This document shows positions 1-5,713 of a DNA stretch of 5,713 bases, in pieces. The DNA comes from Bryobacteraceae bacterium (GTDB lineage Bacteria; Acidobacteriota; Terriglobia; Bryobacterales; Bryobacteraceae), in contig JACMLA010000046.1 of the NCBI GenBank assembly GCA_014379815.1, positions 1-5,713 on the forward strand. Reading direction: 5' to 3'. Position 1 is the first letter of the stretch. Every line of letters starts with the position of its first letter. The notes under the pieces are model-generated. The model was not told the DNA's origin. It searched no databases and saw only the letters and a program-made list of their open reading frames with translations. Made by a program: the position numbers and the translations under genes.

Positions 1-1243
1 CGACGGTCCTGACACCGAGTCCGGGTACCCCGTCGCGCATCAAAGGTCCAATATCTGCGCCCCCACCACCGGGGCTGATCTCGCCAGCACCGATGGGAGA
101 CAACAGTTTCCCAATATCCTGCAACAGAGCGAACGATTTCTTTTCGTCCTCGCTTGCACTCCCTGCTCGTCCACCGAACCCAAACCCGAGAGGTCGTTCC
201 GCCCCGCCATCCATTTCGATAGCCGCAACGTGAGTTCCTACTTTTTCTCCGAGGGCCGCCCGATACGCCCGGCCTCCCCGCGTTCCGTTTTCCTCATTGG
301 TCCAGAACACGACCCGCAAAGTTCGCCGGGGCTGCAGGCCCAGTTTGCGGATCAAGGCCACTGCCTGGAGACTCGCAATGACTCCAGTCCCATCATCCTG
401 CGCACCCTGGCCCACGTCCCACGAGTCAATATGCCCTCCAAGGACAACCACTTCTTCAGGCTTTTCGCGACCCGGTATTTCACCAAAGATGTTGGCGCTG
501 TCTGCATCGGGCAGCGTTTGCGCTCCCATTTGCAGGCGAACCTTTACCGGCCCGTTCTGTGCCACTTTCGCTAGCATCATGGAGTCTTCAATCGAGATTG
601 CGGCCGCCGGAACCCTGGGTTTGGCAGGATCGTAAACCAGACTTCCCGTGTGCGGCTGCTGCATCGCAAGTGGTGTCACGGATCGAACCAGTACGGCTAC
701 CGCGCCCATTGCCGCTGCCCGTGACGCTCCTGTTGCGCGGTACATCACCGTCTGTCCGTATCCTGTATAAGGTACGTTGAACAGAACAATCCGGCCCTTC
801 ACCCGCTCTGCTCCCAGCTTCGTCAGTTCGTCGAAGGAGGAAACCGGTACCACCTCGGCCGTAATTCCGCCCTCTGGCGTCCCCACGCTCATCCCCAGGC
901 CGAGCATGAACAGCTTACGCCGAACCGGTTCCACCACCTCCGCCGACTCCTCCCCTCTGACCCAGTGCGGCACCTTGACTGGCTGCAGAGTCACATTCGC
1001 CAGCCCGTCCCGTTTCATCTGCTCGGCGGACCAGCGGACAGCCTCCTCAAGTCCTTTAGAACCGGAAAGCCGGTTTCCAATCTGGTAGCAAAGATGCGAA
1101 AGCTTCTCGTATCCGTCATCATCCTTAAGAGCAGCATCGATGAGCCTCTGTGCTGTGACACGATACGTATCGGCAAGATCCGCGGGACTAATGGTCAGAA
1201 GACACCCAAGCATGAGAAAAATCACAACAAATCGCAGTCGCAT
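1..1243 (-). CDS. Secreted M28 family zinc peptidase, carboxypeptidase Q-like (3' end outside window)
   Basis: The reading frame is open from an ATG at 1243 to the left edge, giving 414 residues with no stop. Residues 1-21 form a signal peptide (basic start, hydrophobic core, Ser-Pro-Ala end). The N-terminal helical part (about 45-110) contains RLSGSKGLEEA and PHWVRGEESA, both highly similar to carboxypeptidase Q as I remember it. A PA domain spans about 125-240. The M28 catalytic core begins near 250. H271 (GGHIDSWD), D283 (first D of QDDGTG), E318 (NEEN) and D345 (EMDGG) are the expected zinc ligands, with E317 as catalytic base. The H271-E317 and H271-D345 spacings of 46 and 74 equal those I recall for human carboxypeptidase Q. 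The fifth ligand, a His in an HH motif, should lie just past the edge. The family cleaves dipeptides or N-terminal residues outside the cytoplasm using two zinc ions. The start is supported by an AAAAGGA Shine-Dalgarno sequence 7 bases upstream. It is transcribed away from the propeller operon. Confidence 0.93.
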   Translation of the reverse strand, partial: MRLRFVVIFLMLGCLLTISPADLADTYRVTAQRLIDAALKDDDGYEKLSHLCYQIGNRLSGSKGLEEAVRWSAEQMKRDGLANVTLQPVKVPHWVRGEESAEVVEPVRRKLFMLGLGMSVGTPEGGITAEVVPVSSFDELTKLGAERVKGRIVLFNVPYTGYGQTVMYRATGASRAAAMGAVAVLVRSVTPLAMQQPHTGSLVYDPAKPRVPAAAISIEDSMMLAKVAQNGPVKVRLQMGAQTLPDADSANIFGEIPGREKPEEVVVLGGHIDSWDVGQGAQDDGTGVIASLQAVALIRKLGLQPRRTLRVVFWTNEENGTRGGRAYRAALGEKVGTHVAAIEMDGGAERPLGFGFGGRAGSASEDEKKSFALLQDIGKLLSPIGAGEISPGGGGADIGPLMRDGVPGLGVRTV

Positions 1244-1264
1244 TCAGAAGTCCTTTTCAGAAGT
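1243..1264. repeat. 9-base direct repeat around the peptidase ribosome binding site
   Basis: TTCAGAAGT occurs at 1243-1251 and again at 1256-1264, separated by four bases (CCTT), so the period is 13 bases. The two copies flank and partly overlap the Shine-Dalgarno sequence of the leftward gene. The repeat is exact, but two short copies can arise by chance. A role as an operator or translational control site is only a possibility. Confidence 0.45.
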
Positions 1265-1357
1265 TCACCGGCGACCAGGCCTCTGCGTAACGGGGCATCC
1301 TCTGGGTGACGCCTCATCATACCTGACGACGCTAAAATCAGAACTGGAAACCTGCTA
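1244..1357. promoter_or_regulatory. Divergent intergenic region with promoters for both directions (inferred)
   Basis: This spacer separates the start codons of the leftward peptidase and the rightward propeller operon, so promoters for both should lie in it. On the minus strand, TATGAT at 1321-1316 matches a sigma-70 -10 box in five of six positions and would give a leader of about 65 bases, but no convincing -35 box precedes it. On the plus strand, TAAAAT at 1333-1338 also matches five of six, but it sits so close to the start codon that the leader would be only about 13 bases and there is no good -35. Both boxes are therefore weak candidates. The existence of promoters here is inferred mainly from gene orientation. 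Confidence 0.4.
1251..1257 (-). promoter_or_regulatory. Shine-Dalgarno sequence of the M28 peptidase gene
   Basis: Read on the minus strand this is AAAAGGA, followed by a 7-base spacer and the ATG at 1243. It is the strongest ribosome binding site in the window and it fixes the peptidase start, agreeing with the signal peptide that begins there. Confidence 0.7.
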
Positions 1358-3520
1358 ATGCGGCTTGGAATCAGTGTCCTTCTTGTTTGTACGTATTTGT
1401 CCGCCGGCGACTGGACCGACTGGCGCGGACCTCTCCGCAACGGAACCTCGCCGGAAAAGAATCTGCCCTCCAAATGGTCGACCAGCGGGGAAAACCTTGC
1501 GTGGCGCGTGCCTTACGGAGGACGCTCGTCTCCGGTTGTCATGAACAATCGCGTATTTCTGTTGAATCCCTCGGGCAAGGACAAGGATCTGCAGGAGCGG
1601 GTGATGTGCCTCGATGCGGATACCGGCAAAGTGCTGTGGGAATACAAGTACAACGTGTATTTGAGTGACGTCCCTCCCCATCGCGCCGCGTGGGCCTCCC
1701 CCTCGCTCGACCCCGAAACCGGGAACGTCTACATATTCGGTGTCGGTGGGTCTTTGATTGCCCTGACAAAGGACGGCAAAAAGCTCTGGGAGCACTCTCT
1801 CTCAGAAGAAGTCGGTCTTGTGACGACCCACGGCGGCCGCACGGTTTCGCCTATTCTCGAAGGTCCGCTGGTTATCGTCAGCGGGATCACTACGGGATGG
1901 GGCGAGCTGTCCCGCGCTGGGCACCGTTTCATGGCTTTCGATAAAAAGACAGGCGAGCCTGTGTGGACCAGCTCGCCCGGTGGACGTCCCTTCGACACAA
2001 CCTATTCGCCCCCCGTTGTAGCCGAGATCGACGGCACCCCGCTTCTGATGGCCGGCGGCGGTGACGGCACGATTCATGCAATCAAGCTTTGGACCGGCGA
2101 GCCTGTATGGCGTTATGAAGTCAGCAAACGTGGCGTGAACACGGGCGTTGCACTGAATGGCACCACGGTAATCGTCAGCCACAGCGAAGAGAATTTCGAC
2201 ACCAGCGAAATGGGTCTGCTTGCGGCGATCGATGGACGCCATAAGGGAACCATCGGCAAGGAACAGGTGAAGTGGCAGGTTAAGAACTGGCAGGGCGGAT
2301 TCTCCTCGCCCATCGTGGATGGCGACCGCCTCTACCAGATCGACAACGGATCCAACCTCTTCGCTTTCGACGTCAATAACGGAAAATCGCTCTGGCAGCA
2401 GAACCTCGGAACCATCCAGAAGTCCTCGCCGGTGTTCGCAGATGGCAAGCTCTTTGTGTCGTCTGAAAACGGCAAGTTCTTCATCCTGAAACCGGGCAAC
2501 ACCAAAGTCGAGGTTCTTAGTGAGATACAGCTAGGCACAGAGCAGGCTCCTGAGCAGGTGCAGGCTTCCGTTGCCATCTCTGATGGGCGGGTTTTCCTGG
2601 TCACCGACACGGCAACGTACTGCATTGGGAAAAAGCAGGCGAGTCCCAACGTAGTAACTGCCATTACCTCCAAAGCGCCGGCCGGAGCCGCGGTCGGACA
2701 CGTCCAGGTAACTCCGGCGGAATTGCTCCTGATGCCTGGAAGTAAAGCCACGTTCCGCGTCCGTTCTTTCGACGCTAATGGCCGCTTCATCCGCGACGAG
2801 CCAGCGGCGACGTTCTCGATGGAGAATCTGCGGGGACTGATGACTGGCACTACCTTCACTACGACACCGGACAGCGCGGGCCAGGCAGGATTCATCAAGG
2901 CTTCGGTGAACGGCGTTACCGGAACTGCGCGCGTTCGCGTAATCCCCCCGTTGCCATGGACCAACGACTTCACAGCGCTCGCTCCCGGCACCGTTCCTCC
3001 TTTCTGGATCAATGCGACCGGTAAATCCAGCGTGCGGGAAATGGAAGGCAACAAGGTCTTGGTCAAGCATGCGGACAACGCATTCACCAAGAGGGCACGG
3101 GCCTTCTTTGGTCCGACCACCTGGCATGACTACACCGTCGAGTCCGATGTCAGCGCCGTCGATAAGCGAAGGCAGATGGGGGACGCGGGTGTCGTCGCAC
3201 AGCGTTATAACCTCGTTCTGTTTGGCAATGCCCAGAGGCTGGAGTTGCAGTCCTGGCAGCCGGAGACCAGTCGCACAGTGATTGTCCCCTTTGCATGGAA
3301 GCCAAGCACCTGGTATCGACTCAAGCTACGCGTGCAGAACCTCCCGGACGGCACCGTCAAAGCTTCTGGCAAGGCTTGGCCCACCTCGGAAGCTGAGCCT
3401 GAGAAGTGGCTGGTCGAGAAGGTGGAGAAGAACGGGAACCGTGAAGGCAGCCCTGGCATCTATGCAGATGCCCCATTCGAAGTGTACTTCGACAATTTGA
3501 AGGTGGCAGCAAATCAATGA
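1358..3520 (+). CDS. Secreted PQQ-like beta-propeller protein with Ig-like and jelly-roll-like C-terminal domains
   Basis: The product has 720 residues. Residues 1-17 are a signal peptide (MRLGISVLLV core, cleavage near LSAG). The mature start DWTDWRG is followed by a propeller of about 20-425. Blade signatures of the PQQ/PF13360 type (Asp, TGK or NGK, then Trp) are visible near 86-94, 136-144, 194-203, 242-251 and 337-346, with weaker ones near 290-306 and 376-390, suggesting seven or eight blades. Residues about 447-529 look like a bacterial Ig-like beta-sandwich ending in RVRVIPP. Residues about 533-718 look like a concanavalin/LamG-type jelly roll ending in the typical YFDNLKV strand, a fold often used for sugar binding. 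Mature cysteines are only C84 and C422, so there is no vicinal Cys pair and no CxxCH heme site. True PQQ-dependent dehydrogenase activity is therefore unlikely. The start is chosen for the signal peptide and a GGAAA at 1346-1350. It heads a three-gene operon. The precise function is unknown; automatic annotation would probably say BamB-like or PQQ-binding-like. Confidence 0.9.
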   Translation: MRLGISVLLVCTYLSAGDWTDWRGPLRNGTSPEKNLPSKWSTSGENLAWRVPYGGRSSPVVMNNRVFLLNPSGKDKDLQERVMCLDADTGKVLWEYKYNVYLSDVPPHRAAWASPSLDPETGNVYIFGVGGSLIALTKDGKKLWEHSLSEEVGLVTTHGGRTVSPILEGPLVIVSGITTGWGELSRAGHRFMAFDKKTGEPVWTSSPGGRPFDTTYSPPVVAEIDGTPLLMAGGGDGTIHAIKLWTGEPVWRYEVSKRGVNTGVALNGTTVIVSHSEENFDTSEMGLLAAIDGRHKGTIGKEQVKWQVKNWQGGFSSPIVDGDRLYQIDNGSNLFAFDVNNGKSLWQQNLGTIQKSSPVFADGKLFVSSENGKFFILKPGNTKVEVLSEIQLGTEQAPEQVQASVAISDGRVFLVTDTATYCIGKKQASPNVVTAITSKAPAGAAVGHVQVTPAELLLMPGSKATFRVRSFDANGRFIRDEPAATFSMENLRGLMTGTTFTTTPDSAGQAGFIKASVNGVTGTARVRVIPPLPWTNDFTALAPGTVPPFWINATGKSSVREMEGNKVLVKHADNAFTKRARAFFGPTTWHDYTVESDVSAVDKRRQMGDAGVVAQRYNLVLFGNAQRLELQSWQPETSRTVIVPFAWKPSTWYRLKLRVQNLPDGTVKASGKAWPTSEAEPEKWLVEKVEKNGNREGSPGIYADAPFEVYFDNLKVAANQ
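3499..3506 (+). promoter_or_regulatory. Ribosome binding site of the second propeller gene, inside the first
   Basis: GAAGGTGG lies within the last codons of the first propeller gene, 10 bases before the ATG at 3517. Together with the ATGA stop/start overlap at 3517-3520 it supports translational coupling of the first two operon genes. Confidence 0.5.
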
Positions 3521-4983
3521 ACATTCGCATCGTGATTTCGGGCACCGCCCTTGCGGCAGCCAGCGTCCTCCATGCATCGGATCCAGGCACAGGCGACTGG
3601 CCGATGTGGGGCGGTACGCCCGACCGCAACATGGTCTCGGCCATGAAGAACCCTCCCACTCAGTGGGATCCGCAAAAGAAGACCAACATCAAGTGGGTAT
3701 CCACGCTGGGCTCCCAGTCTTACGGTAATCCGGTCGTGTCAGGCGGAATGGTCTTCATCGGTACGAATAACGAAGGCCTGCGCGATCCCAAGCAGACGGG
3801 CGACCGGGGCGTAGTTATGGCCTTTCGTGAGTCCAACGGTGAGTTTATGTGGCAGCACACATCCACCAAACTCGCTGCGGGTCGCGTTAACGACTGGCCG
3901 TATCAGGGAGTTGCTTCTTCGCCGCTGGTGGAAGGCGAGCGCCTCTACTACGTGTCGAATCAAGCGAAACTCATCTGCCTCGACACCAAAGGCTTTACCG
4001 ATACCGAGAATGACGGGCCGTTCACCGGTGAGACGCTGAAGGGTCCAAAAGACGCTGACGTGGTGTGGGAATACGACATGATCGAGGAGCTCGGCGCGCA
4101 TCCTCATAACCTCGCCAACTCTTCTCCAGTCGCTCATGGAGACCTGCTCTATCTGATGACTTCCAATGGTCAGGATGAGAGCCACGTGCACGTGCCGTCT
4201 CCGCGCTGTCCGGCACTCATCGCCGTAAACAAGAAAACGGGCAAGCTGGTTTGGGAAGACAATTCTGTGGGAGAGAACATACTTCACGGCCAGTGGTCTT
4301 CCCCCACCGTGGCCCAGATCGGTGATGTCCTCCAGGTTGTCAACGCGCAGGGAGATGGCTGGGTCCGGGGATATGAAGCGCTAACGGGCAAGAAGCTGTG
4401 GGAATTCGATACCAATCCGAAAGATTCTGTCTGGCCGAAGACTCGTAACGAAACAATCTCGACTCCAGTGATCGTGAATAATGTCGTCTACATCGCCAAC
4501 GGTCAGGATCCTGAGCATGGCGAAGGCGTCGGTCACCTGTACGCGATTGACCCGACCAAGCGCGGGGACATTACCGAATCAGGCCGCCTATGGCATTACG
4601 ACAAGATCCGTCGTTCTATCTCGACGGCTGCCTATAAAGACGGCATTTTGTATTACGCCGATTTCAGCGGTTTCCTGCATGCTCTTGATGCAAAGACAGG
4701 GAAGCCATTCTGGGTCCACGATATGCTCGCAGCGGTCTGGGCCTCGCCGGTGCTGATCGATGACAAGGTCTACCTCGGCGACGAGGACGGTGACGTCGTG
4801 ATTCTGCAGCACGGCAAAGAAAAGAAGGTTGTCAGTGAGGTCAACATGGGCAGCTCCGTGTACTGCTCAGTCATCCCTGCCAACAATACTCTTTTCGTGG
4901 TGAACCGGAACCAGATCTTTGCCGTTGCGAACGGTGCTGGCGCGAAGGAACCCGCCGCGCCCAAAGCGACAGCATCTCGCTAA
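3517..4983 (+). CDS. Secreted PQQ-like beta-propeller protein with His-rich blade insertion
   Basis: The product has 488 residues. Residues 1-20 are a signal peptide ending in VLHA. The mature N-terminus carries GDWPMWGGTPDRN, a motif I associate with propeller proteins of Planctomycetes and Acidobacteria. The rest is nearly all propeller: the strand at W60, then blade signatures near 102-112, 236-246 (KKTGKLVW), 286-295 (LTGKKLW), 343-359 and 389-399 (AKTGKPFW), with a final blade to about 472. The blade starting at C154 is interrupted by a long insertion up to W184. It is followed by a conserved-looking stretch with GAHPHN (194-199), ESHVHVPSP (221-229) and LHGQWSSP (257-264). The tail 473-488 is Ala/Pro-rich and probably disordered. 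Cysteines C154, C231 and C450 are isolated and there is no heme motif. The start overlaps the upstream stop by four bases (ATGA), so co-translation is likely. The cellular site is periplasmic or extracellular. Function is unknown: it could bind a ligand or metal through the His-rich face, or be a BamB-like scaffold. Confidence 0.9.
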   Translation: MNIRIVISGTALAAASVLHASDPGTGDWPMWGGTPDRNMVSAMKNPPTQWDPQKKTNIKWVSTLGSQSYGNPVVSGGMVFIGTNNEGLRDPKQTGDRGVVMAFRESNGEFMWQHTSTKLAAGRVNDWPYQGVASSPLVEGERLYYVSNQAKLICLDTKGFTDTENDGPFTGETLKGPKDADVVWEYDMIEELGAHPHNLANSSPVAHGDLLYLMTSNGQDESHVHVPSPRCPALIAVNKKTGKLVWEDNSVGENILHGQWSSPTVAQIGDVLQVVNAQGDGWVRGYEALTGKKLWEFDTNPKDSVWPKTRNETISTPVIVNNVVYIANGQDPEHGEGVGHLYAIDPTKRGDITESGRLWHYDKIRRSISTAAYKDGILYYADFSGFLHALDAKTGKPFWVHDMLAAVWASPVLIDDKVYLGDEDGDVVILQHGKEKKVVSEVNMGSSVYCSVIPANNTLFVVNRNQIFAVANGAGAKEPAAPKATASR

Positions 4984-4995
4984 GCCGGACCATTA

Positions 4996-5713
4996 ATGAA
5001 GATTCGCGCCGCCGCAACCCTTCTGGCGTTCGCCTGCCTGCACGCCGCCGACTGGCCTCAATTCCGCGGCGTGCCACAGATGACCGGAGTTGTCACGGCA
5101 AAATTGCCTGCTAAACCACGGGTTCTGTGGACTTTTGAGAATGCAGATCCCATTGAGTCCTCACCTGCGATCGTTGCGGGCGTCGTCTACACGGGAACGA
5201 GCGCCGGTGAACTTCTCGCGCTGGATCTCAGCACCGGCAAGCTGAAATGGAGATACAAAGCAGGGGAAGCCATTGGCGAGTCATCGCCGGCAGCGGTCAA
5301 CAACATCGTCTACATTGGCGACCTTGATGGAACCCTGCACGCCGTCAACGCGATCGATGGAAAGAAGCTCTGGACCCTTGCGACCAAAGGCGAGATCAAG
5401 GGGTCGCCGGTCGTACTTGATGGCAAAGTGCTAATCGGTTCCTATGATGGCAACCTCTATGCGGCCGACGCGAAAACGGGTAAGCTTGCGTGGACATTCA
5501 AAACCCAGGCACAGGTCCACGCAACGCCTTCGGTGTACAACGGCCTGGCGTTAATCTCCGGTTGTGACGGCTTTCTGCGGGCAATACGTGTCACCGATGG
5601 TAAAGAAGCGTGGAACGTAAGTATCGGTGCCTACACAGGGGCATCGCCAGCCTTTGCCGGGACGAACGCGTATTTCGGGACTTTCGACAACCAGATCATG
5701 GGCGTTGACCTCG
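4996..5713 (+). CDS. Secreted BamB-like PQQ-repeat beta-propeller protein (3' end outside window)
   Basis: The frame is open from the ATG at 4996 to the right edge, giving 239 residues. Residues 1-17 are a signal peptide ending in LHA, followed by ADWPQFRG. Blades are very regular: Trp residues at 45, 85, 126, 166 and 206 each close a TGK/DGK-xx-W motif or its equivalent, with strands of the pattern SSPAIVAGVVYTG, GSPVVLDGKVLIG and ATPSVYNGLALISG between them. This is the canonical PQQ/BamB repeat (PF13360), with four blades complete and a fifth begun. A seven- or eight-bladed protein would need roughly 120-180 more residues beyond the edge. The gene starts 12 bases after the stop of the previous propeller gene. 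Only a weak GGA (4987-4989) precedes it, so translation probably depends on coupling. C14 lies inside the signal peptide without a good lipobox, so I read it as a signal peptidase I substrate rather than a lipoprotein. It lacks quinoprotein hallmarks. Role is unknown. Confidence 0.88.
   Translation, partial: MKIRAAATLLAFACLHAADWPQFRGVPQMTGVVTAKLPAKPRVLWTFENADPIESSPAIVAGVVYTGTSAGELLALDLSTGKLKWRYKAGEAIGESSPAAVNNIVYIGDLDGTLHAVNAIDGKKLWTLATKGEIKGSPVVLDGKVLIGSYDGNLYAADAKTGKLAWTFKTQAQVHATPSVYNGLALISGCDGFLRAIRVTDGKEAWNVSIGAYTGASPAFAGTNAYFGTFDNQIMGVDL

Noticed and set aside
1211..1243. Lipoprotein signal on the M28 peptidase (Cys at residue 14)
   Set aside because: The residues before the Cys are Leu-Met-Leu-Gly, which fit the lipobox poorly. 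An ordinary signal peptidase site near Pro-Ala at residues 20-21 fits better.
1275..1312. Imperfect inverted repeat GCGTAAC / GTGACGC in the divergent spacer
   Set aside because: The arms are only 7 bases with one mismatch and a 24-base loop, so it is neither a credible terminator nor a clear operator.
230..1358. Series of overlapping plus-strand open frames across the left part
   Set aside because: They are antisense to the M28 peptidase, whose frame is continuous and carries all expected motifs. Their translations have low-complexity Arg/Ser/Pro composition.
2332..3127. Long minus-strand open frames (262 and 198 codons) opposite the first propeller gene
   Set aside because: They lie wholly inside a gene with a clear signal peptide and domain structure. 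Their translations are rich in Arg, Ser and Pro with no recognisable domain. Antisense frames of this length are usual in GC-rich coding DNA.
3739..4287. Minus-strand open frame of 182 codons opposite the second propeller gene
   Set aside because: It is a shadow of the propeller frame, with no ribosome binding site I can support and no domain.
4984..4995. Possible terminator or promoter between the second and third propeller genes
   Set aside because: The gap is 12 bases with no hairpin, T-run or promoter boxes, so the genes read as one transcript.
1358..5713. True PQQ-dependent alcohol or sugar dehydrogenase
   Set aside because: None of the three has a vicinal Cys-Cys pair or a CxxCH heme motif, and cysteines are few and isolated. 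The similarity is to the propeller repeat only.

Overview
The window holds four protein genes on a moderately GC-rich backbone and no RNA gene, insertion sequence or CRISPR array that I can see. One gene runs leftward off the left edge. Three run rightward, and the last is cut by the right edge. Between the two directions lies a 113-base divergent spacer. The exported PQQ-like beta-propellers, short signal peptides ending in Ala just before an Asp-Trp motif, and a carboxypeptidase Q-type M28 peptidase together resemble soil Acidobacteria (Solibacter/Bryobacter type). Planctomycetes or Verrucomicrobia remain possible. This assignment is inference from protein style, not from a marker gene.

Left region (1-1243, minus strand): an exported zinc aminopeptidase/carboxypeptidase of family M28, closely resembling carboxypeptidase Q, with a PA domain inserted before the catalytic core. 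Four of the five expected metal ligands and the catalytic Glu are in the window. The last His ligand would lie just beyond base 1.

Middle spacer (1244-1357): a divergent promoter region with a clear Shine-Dalgarno sequence for the peptidase, a weaker one for the rightward operon, and a 9-base direct repeat around the peptidase ribosome binding site.

Right region (1358-5713, plus strand): three consecutive secreted beta-propeller proteins packed as an operon. The first (720 aa) is a propeller followed by an Ig-like segment and a jelly-roll-like C-terminal domain. The second (488 aa) overlaps the first by four bases (ATGA) and carries a long His-rich insertion in one blade. The third starts 12 bases after the second, has very regular 40-residue blades, and is cut at residue 239. 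All three share a D-W-x-x-aromatic motif right after the signal peptide but are otherwise divergent paralogues. None shows hallmarks of a true quinoprotein dehydrogenase, so a binding, scaffold or outer-envelope assembly role is as likely as catalysis. How the peptidase relates to the propeller operon is unknown; only a shared divergent spacer links them.
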